A stretch of DNA of 17,416 nucleotides from the NCBI GenBank assembly GCA_023390055.1, contig JAEWDP010000106.1, forward strand, positions 1 to 17,416, read 5' to 3'. A program made the position numbers and the translations under genes. Numbering within the stretch: the stretch's first letter is position 1; each line of letters starts with the position of its first letter. The notes below the pieces were generated by a model that saw only the letters and a program-made list of their open reading frames with translations, made no database searches and was not told the origin of the DNA. Source of the stretch: Pseudomonadota bacterium. Its GTDB lineage: Bacteria > Pseudomonadota > Alphaproteobacteria > Rhizobiales > Rhizobiaceae. Below, one piece after another: positions 1 to 7,936 of the stretch.

Positions 1-1066
1 GCGCGTCTATCAATGCAGACAAGGACTGCGCCTCGGTGACCGAACTCAGCCAATAGCGTCGCAGCAAGGGGTCGAGGTCGGCATAAGGATCGCCAAGACA
101 TTGAGGGAAAGCGCTGACCGCAACGAAGGTGGCGAACAGGCCGAGCCCCACCAAGGCAGAAAGACGCATCGCAAATGTGCGTGACAGCGACGGGATGAAT
201 GTTGCCAGCGCCAGCCCGCCGCCACCAAGGACGGCGAGCGTAGTCTGCGGCAATGACATCGCATCACACGCGACCAGAAACCAGTTTTGCGGTAGCACCG
301 TCGTGGCAAGGCAAAGCGCTGCGGTTCCTGCAAAAGCAAGCCCGAACCAACGCGCGACCGTCACATTTCGAGTGCCTCCAGCGAGAAATCCGCCCGCGGC
401 AACGGCACAGGCCGCCGCGGCATAGGGCGCTGCCTCCATCCCGATGGCCACCATCAGGGCAGCGCAGATTGCTGCCGCAGCCCCACCGGAAGCGGCAGAT
501 CTGCTGCCTGCCTGTAGTGCGGTCATCATCGCGTAGATCGTGCCAAGCGCCAACGCCAGCTGGGCATTATGGTGATCGAGTGCGCCGGGCACAAAGACGT
601 TGACGAAGAGCAGCGCCAGCCCGCCGGTCACGGCAGCCGGCAAAATTGCCGCATCCCCACCAATCAGATGCGTCGCGCGGATGATCAGAAAAAGGCTTAG
701 CGCAAACAGGAGCATCGGCCATATCACCAATGCAGCCGTTTCGCCGACAATCAGGATGAGCACCGCGATCGGCAGGTCGATCAACCGCGACCAGTGCATC
801 TCAAAACCGCCTTCCAGCCCCATGCGATACTGGTTCAGATCGAACCATGACTGACCGGCCAGAAGGTCGCGAACCTGCACCAGTCGTAACAGGCTATCAT
901 TGTCGCCCTTGCTGTCAGTCAGCGTCGGAAATCCACGCGCTGCATGGAAAGCCAGAAACGCCAGCGTCACCGCGATGGCGATACCGGCATGGCTGACCGC
1001 CGCAGACCGCCCATCGGTCCGAAATAACGAGGAAACGCTGCTCAAGTTGAAATCCGCCTCTGCCAA
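1..1066 (-). CDS. Polytopic membrane protein, GT-C glycosyltransferase-like (3' end beyond the left edge)
   Basis: The minus strand is open from about 1066 to the left edge, so the C-terminus is missing. The translation has an N-terminal hydrophobic segment (AIAVTLAFLAFHAA), then a loop with GDNDSLLRLVQVRDLL and EMHWSRLIDLPIAVLI, then a series of hydrophobic segments. An acidic motif in the first extracytoplasmic loop after helix 1, with a W-R-L element downstream, recalls GT-C/STT3-like enzymes that use lipid-linked sugars; that assignment is inference. No early ATG is in frame. I chose TTG at 1066 because an AGG-rich stretch lies about 7 nt upstream; the start is uncertain. It is divergent from the GT2 gene at 1150, with about 80 bp between starts, so the two may share a promoter region and a polysaccharide or glycolipid pathway. 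The reading frame, GC content and amino-acid pattern are all good. Confidence 0.7.
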   Translation of the reverse strand, partial: MAEADFNLSSVSSLFRTDGRSAAVSHAGIAIAVTLAFLAFHAARGFPTLTDSKGDNDSLLRLVQVRDLLAGQSWFDLNQYRMGLEGGFEMHWSRLIDLPIAVLILIVGETAALVIWPMLLFALSLFLIIRATHLIGGDAAILPAAVTGGLALLFVNVFVPGALDHHNAQLALALGTIYAMMTALQAGSRSAASGGAAAAICAALMVAIGMEAAPYAAAACAVAAGGFLAGGTRNVTVARWFGLAFAGTAALCLATTVLPQNWFLVACDAMSLPQTTLAVLGGGGLALATFIPSLSRTFAMRLSALVGLGLFATFVAVSAFPQCLGDPYADLDPLLRRYWLSSVTEAQSLSALIDA

Positions 1067-1149
1067 GCTGTCGCCTAACCTGACCTTAACCCGTTCAAGA
1101 AATAGTAAAGCCGACGTCGCAAGCGCGTTTCCTTCTCGGAGTGCTCCAT

Positions 1150-2148
1150 ATGCAAGTGCTGTCCCGGCCCGACCCGACCATTGCGGTGGTGCTGCCCTGC
1201 TACAACGAGGAGCAGACTATCGGCGCGGTTGTGCGCGGATTTCGTGACGCGCTGCCGCAGGCCGCCATCTATGTCTACGACAACAATTCCAGCGACCTGA
1301 CCGCCTTGCAGGCGCGCGCTGCCGGCGCGATCGTCGTGCGCGAACCGCGCCAGGGCAAGGGCAACGTCGTGCGCCGCATGTTTGCCGACGTTGACGCGGA
1401 CATCTACATTATGGCCGATGGCGACGGCACCTATGATCCGCACGACGCGCCGCAACTCATCAACGCGCTGGTGACCGAGCGTGTCGACATGGTCGTCGGC
1501 ACCCGCAGAGGCGTCACGGACGATGCCGGTCGCGCCGGTCACGCCTTCGGCAACAGCATTTTCAACCTGCTCTACCGCTCCCTGTTCGGACGCGACTTCA
1601 CCGACATCTTTTCCGGCTACCGTGTGTTTTCCCGTCGCTTCGTCAAAAGCTTCCCGGCAGTGTCGACCGGGTTCGAGATCGAAACCGAAATGTCGGTGCA
1701 TGCGTCGATGCTGCGCATCCCGGTCTGCGAGATGACGCTCGATTACGGCCGCCGCCCCGAAGGCTCGGAATCGAAACTCTCGACCTTTCGCGACGGCGCG
1801 AAGATCCTCTGGATGTTCGCCATGCTGATGAAGGAGACGCGCCCGGCGCGCTTTTTCGGCGCGCTGTCGGCAGCTTTTCTGGCCGTGAGCGGTGTGTTCG
1901 CCATTCCGGTGCTGTACGAATACGCGTTGACCGGTCTCGTGCCGCGCATGCCGACCTGGATCCTGTCGATGGGGCTTCTATCGCTGTCGATGATCATGAT
2001 GGTCGCCGGCCTGATTCTCGATTCCGTCGCCCGTGGCCGCGCCGAGCAGAAGCGGATCCACTATCTTGGCCTTGCCCCGGCACATGGCGTGCCGCTGCAG
2101 GACAATGCTGCGGTTGCCGCTCCGCTGGCGGTCAGCCGCGCCGGATAG
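1150..2148 (+). CDS. Family 2 glycosyltransferase, DPM1/polyprenyl-phosphate sugar transferase type
   Basis: A 332-residue protein. It begins with the GT-A nucleotide-binding strand (IAVVLPCYNEEQTIGAVV, residues about 11-28), followed by YVYDNNSSD (41-49) and the metal-binding D-x-D (MADGDGTYDP, D90 and D92). The acceptor region contains SGYRVFSRRFVKSFP and GFEIETEMS. Two hydrophobic segments near the C-terminus (about 236-258 and 273-296) would anchor it in the inner membrane. Such enzymes move a sugar from a nucleotide donor to a polyprenyl phosphate carrier; the sugar cannot be read from sequence. I use ATG 1150 rather than GTG 1141 because GGAG at 1138-1141 sits at normal spacing from 1150. 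The divergent GT-C-like gene would be a natural partner that uses the lipid-linked sugar. Family call is firm, substrate unknown. Confidence 0.88.
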   Translation: MQVLSRPDPTIAVVLPCYNEEQTIGAVVRGFRDALPQAAIYVYDNNSSDLTALQARAAGAIVVREPRQGKGNVVRRMFADVDADIYIMADGDGTYDPHDAPQLINALVTERVDMVVGTRRGVTDDAGRAGHAFGNSIFNLLYRSLFGRDFTDIFSGYRVFSRRFVKSFPAVSTGFEIETEMSVHASMLRIPVCEMTLDYGRRPEGSESKLSTFRDGAKILWMFAMLMKETRPARFFGALSAAFLAVSGVFAIPVLYEYALTGLVPRMPTWILSMGLLSLSMIMMVAGLILDSVARGRAEQKRIHYLGLAPAHGVPLQDNAAVAAPLAVSRAG

Positions 2149-2218
2149 ATGACGATTGGCAACAAACCCGCAACCTTGTAGAGCATCGCAGACATCAACC
2201 GAACAGCGAGAGTCCGCC

Positions 2219-3160
2219 ATGGCCCTGAAGGTCGCGGTCCAGATGGACCACATCTCCACCGTCTCGATTGCAGGCGACACATCTTTTGCCCTGTCGCTCG
2301 AGGCGCAACGGCGCGGCCACAAGCTGTTCCACTACACGCCCGACCGGCTTTCGATGGAAGGCGGCAAGATTTATGCCCGCCTCGAGGCGATGGAAGTACG
2401 CGACGTTCAGGGCGACCACTACACGCTTGGCGAAGAAGTGCGCACCGACCTGTCGGAGATGGACGTGATCCTGCTGCGCCAGGATCCGCCCTTCGACATG
2501 AACTACATCACGACGACGCATCTGCTGGAGCGCATCCACCCGCAGACACTGGTGGTCAACGATCCGGCCTGGGTGCGCAACAGTCCGGAAAAGATCTTCG
2601 TCACCGAATTTCCCGATCTGATGCCGGAAACGCTGATCACCAAAGACCCGCGCGAGGTCGACGCGTTCCGCAAGCAGCATGGCGACATCATCGTCAAGCC
2701 GCTCTACGGCAATGGCGGTGCTGGCATCTTCCATCTGCACGAAGCCGACCGCAACCTGTCCTCGCTCCTCGAAATGTTCGAGCAGATGTTCCGCGAACCC
2801 TACATCGTGCAGCGCTACCTCAAGGACGTGCGCAAGGGCGACAAGCGCATCATCCTGATCGACGGCGAGCCGGTCGGTGCGATCAACCGCGTGCCGGCCG
2901 AACACGATGCACGTTCCAACATGCATGCAGGCGGGCGCGCCGAGCCGACCGAACTGACCGCGCGCGAACGTGAAATCTGCGCCCGCATCGGCCCGTCGCT
3001 GAAGGAACGCGGCTTCATCCTCGTCGGCATCGACGTCATCGGCGACTACATGACCGAGATCAACGTCACCTCGCCGACCGGCGTCCGCGAGGTCAAGCGG
3101 TTCGGCGGCGCCGACATCGCGGCCTTGTTCTGGGACGCGGTCGAGGCCAAGCGCGCCTGA
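2219..3160 (+). CDS. gshB: Glutathione synthetase
   Basis: A 313-residue protein of the ATP-grasp family. GshB joins gamma-glutamylcysteine and glycine with ATP to make glutathione in the cytoplasm. The N-terminal pre-ATP-grasp part starts KVAVQMDHISTVSIAGDTSF and contains RQDPPFDMNYI (about 87-97). The ATP-grasp glycine loop is IIVKPLYGNGGAGIF (about 157-171), and the metal/glutathione-binding end is TEINVTSPTGVRE (about 279-291). The length matches bacterial GshB (about 315). ATG 2219 is preferred over the upstream in-frame start at 2156 because homologues start at M-x-L-K-V-A-V-Q-M-D and a GAGAG stretch lies just upstream. All core motifs are present and the gene looks intact. It is often found close to comM in rhizobia, as here (from memory, not searched). 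Confidence 0.96.
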   Translation: MALKVAVQMDHISTVSIAGDTSFALSLEAQRRGHKLFHYTPDRLSMEGGKIYARLEAMEVRDVQGDHYTLGEEVRTDLSEMDVILLRQDPPFDMNYITTTHLLERIHPQTLVVNDPAWVRNSPEKIFVTEFPDLMPETLITKDPREVDAFRKQHGDIIVKPLYGNGGAGIFHLHEADRNLSSLLEMFEQMFREPYIVQRYLKDVRKGDKRIILIDGEPVGAINRVPAEHDARSNMHAGGRAEPTELTAREREICARIGPSLKERGFILVGIDVIGDYMTEINVTSPTGVREVKRFGGADIAALFWDAVEAKRA

Positions 3161-3228
3161 TCGCGCCTTTCGGGAACTCTCTTCCTCCTGTGACGTTTGG
3201 GTAAACCCCATTTCATCAGGAGGAAGAC

Positions 3229-3696
3229 ATGTCGGGCTCCGAAACCGTTCACGAACTGGTTCTGACACGCCTTATCGATGCGCCGCGTGACAAGGTCTGG
3301 CGCTGCTGGACCGAGCCCGATCTGCTGGTGAAATGGTTTGCCCCCCGCCCCTGGGAGACGGCATCCGCGTCGCTCGACCTGCGCCCCGGCGGTTCGAACC
3401 TGATTACCATGCGCAATCCTGACGGCGAGGAATTCCCGTCACGTGGCGTCTATCTGGAAGTCGTTCCAAACGAAAAGCTGGTGTTCACCGACGCCTACAC
3501 CGATGCCTGGACCCCGGCGGAAACCCCCTTCTTTACCGCCGTCATCACCTTCGAGGACGAGGGCGACAAGACCCGCTACACCGCGCGGGCTCTGCACTGG
3601 AAAGAAGAAGACCGCGCGGCTCACGAAAAAATGGGCTTTCACGAAGGCTGGGGCCAGTGCGCCGAACAACTGGAGGAAATCGCACGCACTCTATAG
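3229..3696 (+). CDS. SRPBCC family protein (AHSA1 / activator of Hsp90 ATPase homologue 1-like domain)
   Basis: A 155-residue single-domain protein. The start LVLTRLIDAPRDKVWRCWTE (about 9-28), followed by LLVKWFAPRPW, is the classic AHSA1/SRPBCC opening helix-grip pattern. FTDAYTD and the closing helix GFHEGWGQCAEQLEEI (about 135-150) complete the fold. These proteins bind hydrophobic ligands in a deep cavity; the ligand here is unknown and no enzyme activity should be assumed. A strong ribosome binding site, AGGAGG, sits just upstream of ATG 3229. It lies 68 bp after gshB in the same direction and may be cotranscribed, though the gap is long enough for its own promoter. The gene is intact, with host-like base composition. 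Confidence 0.9.
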   Translation: MSGSETVHELVLTRLIDAPRDKVWRCWTEPDLLVKWFAPRPWETASASLDLRPGGSNLITMRNPDGEEFPSRGVYLEVVPNEKLVFTDAYTDAWTPAETPFFTAVITFEDEGDKTRYTARALHWKEEDRAAHEKMGFHEGWGQCAEQLEEIARTL

Positions 3697-3873
3697 TTCG
3701 TGTCTTTCTGGAACTCGCAACACACGCTCGATTCTTACAACCAGGCATCGCTGCCGATAATTATTGAATCCATTGTGTTCTTATTTTGTTCTTGAAAACA
3801 TCCGCTTTTCATGTTTCATTGATGTCGCTAGGGAACTCGCATTGTAGCCTTTATGGCCACGCTGGAGGGGGCG

Positions 3874-4536
3874 GTGGTTTCTCGCGTCACGACAATTGCA
3901 TTCAATGGTGTGGAGGCCGTGCCGGTCGATGTGCAGGTCATGGTCGGGCCGGGCAAGGTCGGGATGCACATTGTCGGCCTCGCCGACAAGGCCGTAGGCG
4001 AAAGCCGCGAGCGCATTCAGGCCGCCTTATATGCCTCGGGGCTCTCGATGCCCGCCAAGAAGGTCACGATCAATCTCGCACCTGCCGATTTGCCGAAAGA
4101 AGGCAGTCACTACGACCTGCCGATCGCACTCGGGCTGATGAGTGCGATCGGTGTCCTGCCCGCTGACGCGCTTGGCCCCTATGTCGTCATCGGCGAACTG
4201 GCGCTCGACGGAACGATTGCATCAGTGGTCGGTGCGCTGCCGGCGGCCATCGGCGCCAATGAGATGAACAAGGGCCTGATCTGTCCGCACTCCGTCGGTG
4301 CGGAGGCGGCCTGGGCCGGCGAGAATATAGACATCCTCGCGCCACGCAGCCTGATCGCCATCGCCAATCATTTCCGCGGCACCCAGGTGCTGACGCGCCC
4401 ACAACCTGCCGTTCACGCACCTCCAAACGACCTGCCAGACCTTTCGGACATTAAAGGTCAGGAGGCCGCCCGTCGCGCACTGGAGATTGCCGCCGCCGGT
4501 GGCCACAATCTTCTGATAGTGAGCCATATTAAATAG
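3874..4536 (+). pseudogene. comM: comM, 5' fragment (N-terminal domain of Mg-chelatase-like AAA+ ATPase, YifB family), cut by island insertion
   Basis: Encodes the N-terminal S5/Lon-like domain of ComM: RVTTIAFNGVEAVPVDVQV, GKVGMHIVGLADKAVGESRERIQAAL and KKVTINLAPADLPKEGSHYD, ending in the lead-in to the ATPase domain (DIKGQEAARRALEIAAAGGHNLL). ComM is a hexameric helicase that helps branch migration in natural transformation. The frame runs into island DNA at about 4515 and stops at TAG 4534, adding only a short foreign tail (IVSHIK). I prefer GTG 3874 over ATG 3853: GGAGG at 3864-3868 is at ideal spacing and homologues start M-V-x-R-V. Joining this fragment (213 codons) to the 3' fragment at 15418 restores the frame with 511 codons, against 506 in E. 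coli YifB. The fragment lacks Walker A and cannot be an ATPase. Confidence 0.93.
4513..4532. other. attL, left junction of the island with comM
   Basis: The host sequence CTT-CT at 4510-4514 (ComM residues N-L-L) passes into island DNA. The half-site here is GATAGT (4515-4520), a 6-nt spacer, then TATTAA (4527-4532). Placed after the CT core it mirrors the half-site at the right junction: ACTATG and TTAATA at the same distances, with a single mismatch in 12 positions. This supports CT (4513-4514) as the exchanged dinucleotide. AT (4516-4517) is also shared by both junctions and cannot be excluded. Confidence 0.7.
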
Positions 4537-4538
4537 TT

Positions 4539-4574
4539 TAATACCCTACAATAGCTTCATATTGTATGGTATTA
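4539..4574. repeat. Long inverted repeat just inside the left end
   Basis: TAATACCCTACAATA (4539-4553) pairs with TATTGTATGGTATTA (4560-4574) over 15 bp with one mismatch and a 6-nt loop. A second, shorter copy of part of the arm, ATACAATAT, recurs at 4592-4600 and is also the exact inverse of 4559-4567. The position between attL and the recombinase gene suits a recombinase or directionality-factor binding site, or an operator for the recombinase. No T-run follows on either strand, so it is not a canonical terminator. Confidence 0.6.
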
Positions 4575-4645
4575 TTTACCTATTTATTACTATACAATAT
4601 TGACCTGAGATAGCCAAACCTGAGCTTAGATGATATATTTCACGC

Positions 4646-6439
4646 ATGAACTCTCCTCTTGCTTATTCCTACATTCGCATGTCCACCAACCTTCAATTGA
4701 AGGGCGACAGCCTGCGTCGACAAATCGAGCTCTCGCAGACTTATGCAGATCAACACGGTCTGCTTTTGGTTTCCGATGAAAAACTACATGACATTGGAGT
4801 GTCCGCGTTTAAAGGTGACAACGTTTCCAGCGGAGCACTAGGAAGGTTTCTCGCTAGCGTTAAGGCCGGTAACATTGCGGCGGGCTCCTATTTATTGGTG
4901 GAATCTTTAGACCGGTTATCGCGTCAAGATTTACTGCCTTCAGTCCAGCTTCTTCTTGACATAATTGGACAGTCGATCCACGTCGTTACCCTGTTGGACG
5001 GTAAAACGTACTCCAAAGAAAACTCTGATATGGCGTCGATGATGATGTCGATCGCGTTGATGAGCCGGGCACATGAAGAGTCGCAAACCAAAAGCCGCAG
5101 AGTAGGTGAGGCGTGGAAAGCTAAGAGAAGCCGAATCGGCGACCAAAAACTAACAAAGATTTGCCCAGGTTGGCTAACTTTATCGCCGGACAGAAGATCG
5201 TTCAAAGTAATAGATGAACACCGAAAGACCGTTGAATACATTTTTGAACTGTCCGATCAAGGGATGGGATCTTATTCCGTCACCAAGTCTCTCAATGAAC
5301 AAAAGATTCCGCCCTTTGGGCGAAGCGCTTTATGGAATCAATCTTACGTAACAAAGATTCTCCAAAACCGCGCGGTGCTTGGTGAGTATCAGCCCCACAT
5401 ACTTCTTGACGGGAAGAGGAAGCCGGAAGGGGAACCTATCGCTGACTACTTCCCTCGCATCATCGCTGACGGACTTTTCTATCGCGTTCAGCAAGCCCGA
5501 CGCTCTAGGGGCGTCGGCTCCGGCGGGCCACGCGGCGAAAGCCAGCGCAATCTTTTCACTCATATCGCAAAATGTGGATATTGCGGCTCCCCGATGCACC
5601 TCGTCAACAAGGGCACAGGCCCCAAGGGGGGCATTTATTTAAGATGCCATAGAGCAATGGTTGGCGGAGAGTGCACTAGGGTTTCTTGGAAGTATGATGA
5701 GTTCGAACAATCATTCCTGTTTTTCGTTCGTGAAATCGATCTCGACAGCGTCGTAAATGCTGCGGCTCAATTCGAAGCAAAACAAGAGTACGACAACGCT
5801 AAAAAAGGTCTTACCGCGAAACGCGAACATGAGGAGTTGCGTCGCGAACGGCTATTGGACCTCTTAGGAGATGAGCGGCAGGACTTGGCCATCCTTAAGG
5901 AGAGACTCGCTTCCACCGAACAAGAGATACAGCGAACAAACCTCGAAATAGCGTCTCTGGAAGATCCCACCGATGCCTTACAATCAAATACGCCCTCGTC
6001 AAATGAGCTGCTCGATCTGATTGCTGGCGTTCGCGGAGACGGTGCCCTCGACAAGCGGATAAAATTAGCGTCGCACTTAAAGTCGATAATCAGCAAGATT
6101 TCATTGGAAACAGAGGGCAATACCCCGCTGCGCTCTCAACAAGCAAAACGGGCCGAAGTTTTTTCCGACAAAGATTTTAATACTCGTTTTCTCAATCATA
6201 CGAAAGCGATGGATGAAATGTTTGAAAGTGGAGAGCCACAATTTACCGTTTACTTTGCTGATGGTCGGTCACGCGTAGTTCGTGTCAAACGTGGAGACCC
6301 CACCAGCTTTATTCAGATGCTCATAGGCGAAAAGAACGACTTTGGGGAACTAGGCAAACCCAGAGAATGGACCGGGACCGAGCAAGCCGGCTGGTTCTTG
6401 TCTAAAAATATTCAAGAAAAAATCGGTGGCGACACCTAA
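4646..6439 (+). CDS. Large serine recombinase (integrase of the island)
   Basis: A 597-residue protein in the usual order for large serine recombinases. The N-terminal resolvase domain has YSYIRMST with the nucleophile Ser13 and Arg11, and ESLDRLSRQD with Arg90 and Arg93, the active-site arginines. A recombinase domain covers about 160-300 (SVTKSLNEQKIPPFGR, SYVTKILQNRAVLGEYQ). A zinc ribbon follows with C310, C313, C334 and C343, then a charged coiled coil (about 370-440) and a C-terminal tail. It would cut and rejoin attB in comM and attP on the element. Nothing key is missing, so it should be active. It sits at the left end of the island, reading inward. There is no clear Shine-Dalgarno before ATG 4646; a TATATT about 7 nt upstream could serve a leaderless or near-leaderless transcript. 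The inverted repeat at 4539-4574 may control it. Confidence 0.95.
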   Translation: MNSPLAYSYIRMSTNLQLKGDSLRRQIELSQTYADQHGLLLVSDEKLHDIGVSAFKGDNVSSGALGRFLASVKAGNIAAGSYLLVESLDRLSRQDLLPSVQLLLDIIGQSIHVVTLLDGKTYSKENSDMASMMMSIALMSRAHEESQTKSRRVGEAWKAKRSRIGDQKLTKICPGWLTLSPDRRSFKVIDEHRKTVEYIFELSDQGMGSYSVTKSLNEQKIPPFGRSALWNQSYVTKILQNRAVLGEYQPHILLDGKRKPEGEPIADYFPRIIADGLFYRVQQARRSRGVGSGGPRGESQRNLFTHIAKCGYCGSPMHLVNKGTGPKGGIYLRCHRAMVGGECTRVSWKYDEFEQSFLFFVREIDLDSVVNAAAQFEAKQEYDNAKKGLTAKREHEELRRERLLDLLGDERQDLAILKERLASTEQEIQRTNLEIASLEDPTDALQSNTPSSNELLDLIAGVRGDGALDKRIKLASHLKSIISKISLETEGNTPLRSQQAKRAEVFSDKDFNTRFLNHTKAMDEMFESGEPQFTVYFADGRSRVVRVKRGDPTSFIQMLIGEKNDFGELGKPREWTGTEQAGWFLSKNIQEKIGGDT

Positions 6440-6528
6440 TATCTTCACCTATCGCATAAATAATAGAAACTATAATCTACGACTATTATACGGCTATCCT
6501 CTAATATTATCGATTATACTCAAAATTC

Positions 6529-6561
6529 TATAATATCGCACTCTCGGCGTACGATATTATA
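6529..6561. repeat. Inverted repeat in the AT-rich leader of the 6602 gene
   Basis: TATAATATCG (6529-6538) and CGATATTATA (6552-6561) are exact inverses with a 13-nt spacer. They end 40 bp before the start codon at 6602, in a very AT-rich stretch (6440-6600) that contains several TATAAT-like boxes. This is a plausible operator for the following gene. In DNA so AT-rich, chance repeats are more likely, so confidence is moderate. Confidence 0.4.
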
Positions 6562-6601
6562 TAACTATATCTAAAATTTATACTTATACTACAAAGGTGA
6601 T

Positions 6602-7234
6602 ATGCTGAATAATACAATATATAAAGATGAATTAAACAAATGGTTATACAATATAATATTAGATTATGTAAATTTCAACAGACTAATTACTGACGACATT
6701 CTGAAATACATGTCAGAAAATATTGTTTTTATAACATTCAATTTTTCTAGAGAAAAATTGGCTCAGCGCATCCAAACCAATGAACATATTGTACCTTTCG
6801 GTGATATTGAATTCAAACAGTTTGGCCATTTTTACAACATAGTCTGTCGAGAAATACTTGGTAGAGACTTCCTTAAATTACCTTCGCACGAAAAGCCTCT
6901 TGCAATAGCTTGTCTAGACGCTGAGGGCTCTCGCTACTGGAGTGCTATGCGTGATATTAGGAACGCCCACATTCATTCTATTTGGGTGATGAAACCAGGA
7001 ATGAAGGAAACAGTGTTGGCCTTACGCAACCGGGCGCTCTCTATGGATATTTTCGATTTTAATCAGATAGACGTACAACCGTTTCGATCCAGCATAGACG
7101 ATTCTCTCCCTACGCTGATTTCATATCTCTTGAAGTTTGACGTTTTCAACCAACCCAACGCGGAAGTTGCGGATGCACTAAGGTTCTATCCGCTAGCAAA
7201 GGATGGACCGCGTTACGATAATGCTTCGTGGTAA
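6602..7234 (+). CDS. Uncharacterised protein with a HEPN-like R-x4-H motif
   Basis: A 210-residue protein with no clear match that I can name. It is predicted largely alpha-helical, with an AT-rich, Lys/Asn/Ile-rich N-terminal half. Residues 117-125 read RDIRNAHIH. R120-N121-A-H-I-H125 fits the R-N-x3-H form of the HEPN RNase motif (compare RNAIAH in many HEPN proteins), inside a predicted helix as expected. HEPN proteins act as RNases in toxin-antitoxin and abortive-infection systems, often beside an MNT nucleotidyltransferase. No such partner is next to this gene, which weakens the idea. The start has a usable site (AAGGTG about 3 nt before ATG). An inverted repeat lies upstream. The gene is far more AT-rich than the host flanks, pointing to foreign origin. 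That it is a gene is fairly sure; HEPN membership is a guess from one motif. Confidence 0.75.
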   Translation: MLNNTIYKDELNKWLYNIILDYVNFNRLITDDILKYMSENIVFITFNFSREKLAQRIQTNEHIVPFGDIEFKQFGHFYNIVCREILGRDFLKLPSHEKPLAIACLDAEGSRYWSAMRDIRNAHIHSIWVMKPGMKETVLALRNRALSMDIFDFNQIDVQPFRSSIDDSLPTLISYLLKFDVFNQPNAEVADALRFYPLAKDGPRYDNASW

Positions 7235-7239
7235 GGCGT

Positions 7240-7500
7240 TCAATCTATAGGGTCGCCACCTGCTTCACATGACGCATGATAATCACGTGCACTCTCTGAG
7301 ATGCCGACGTTGCGCTGTGGGTAACACCGAGGAGTTTTTTGTATATACCCTCGGCTGACTGGCTTTGGAATTGAAAACGTCAAAGGATGCTCGTCGGCTG
7401 CCGATGCCGGTAAAAATATACGCAGCCCCCAAACGAATGTAGCGACAAGGGTCAACGTTATCAAAAGATACCTACGCGAGGTCAACGGTAGGTCCTGCAT
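7240..7500 (-). CDS. Small hypothetical protein with N-terminal membrane segment or signal peptide
   Basis: An 86-residue frame. The N-terminus has a positive start (TSRR) and a hydrophobic core (YLLITLTLVATFVWGLRIFL), then PASAADEHPL, where a signal peptidase could cut after A-S-A. The rest is polar and has two cysteines. It faces the 6602 gene tail to tail, with stop codons only a few bases apart. Upstream of ATG 7500 there is only a close AGG, so translation initiation is weak. I do not recognise the family. The signal-like N-terminus and compact fit between neighbours make a real gene more likely than not, but a chance frame is possible. Confidence 0.4.
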   Translation of the reverse strand: MQDLPLTSRRYLLITLTLVATFVWGLRIFLPASAADEHPLTFSIPKPVSRGYIQKTPRCYPQRNVGISESARDYHASCEAGGDPID

Positions 7501-7550
7501 AGCCTAGCATTTGATGATCAAAGTTCCGATACATTGGAACGGAGACAATT

Positions 7551-7925
7551 ATGAACATCAACACCTTGAACCTCGCGAATGATAAGCCACCTGTCAAGTC
7601 GGATCGGAAGATCGCCAGACGTATGAAGCTTGTCGATGGCGCTACCGTACAGAGTCAATTCGCCAAAGAGGAAGCTTCGGGCACTAAAATTACGACTAGA
7701 AAATGGTATTGGAAAGAACCGGACGAAACGTATCGTGCAAGTTTAAAGTTGGGGCGCGTTGTCCTGGAGCTCGCCAAAGGAAAATTTTCAGTGCGATGTA
7801 ACTCTCTTGAAGAAGTATCAGAAGTTTATGCAAAACTTGCGATGATGGTAACATCGGGAGACTTTGACGAACAACTTGACGGTTTCGCGGCTGCCACAAG
7901 GAAACAGTTCAACAAAGACCGCTAA
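7551..7925 (+). CDS. Uncharacterised 124-residue cytoplasmic protein
   Basis: ATG 7551 is preceded by GGAG about 7 nt upstream, a good ribosome binding site. The product is soluble and charged, with a basic N-terminal third (DRKIARRMKLVDG, about 18-30), a strand-rich middle (TRKWYWKEPDETYRASLKLGRVVLELAKGKFSV) and a helical end (EEVSEVYAKLAMMVTSGDF). No signal peptide or membrane segment. I do not recognise a family. It ends 11 bp from the convergent stop of the tyrosine recombinase gene; this tight convergence and the good start support a true gene. It might be a small accessory or DNA-associated protein given the basic N-terminus, but nothing shows that directly. Confidence 0.65.
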   Translation: MNINTLNLANDKPPVKSDRKIARRMKLVDGATVQSQFAKEEASGTKITTRKWYWKEPDETYRASLKLGRVVLELAKGKFSVRCNSLEEVSEVYAKLAMMVTSGDFDEQLDGFAAATRKQFNKDR

Positions 7926-7936
7926 GTAGTCAAGCC

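Noticed and set aside
1075..1701. Minus-strand open frame of 208 codons opposite the GT2 gene
   Set aside because: A shadow of the GT2 gene, His/Val/Gly-rich with no domain features.
2195..3268. Minus-strand open frame of 357 codons opposite gshB
   Set aside because: It mirrors gshB codon by codon in GC-rich DNA; gshB on the plus strand has all family motifs.
3853..3873. ATG 3853 as the start of comM
   Set aside because: It gives seven extra residues not typical for the family, while GTG 3874 has GGAGG at ideal spacing and yields the usual M-V-x-R-V start.
4516..4517. AT as the recombination core instead of CT
   Set aside because: It is shared by both junctions, but the arms of the reconstructed attP are symmetric around CT, not AT. 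Kept as the second choice.
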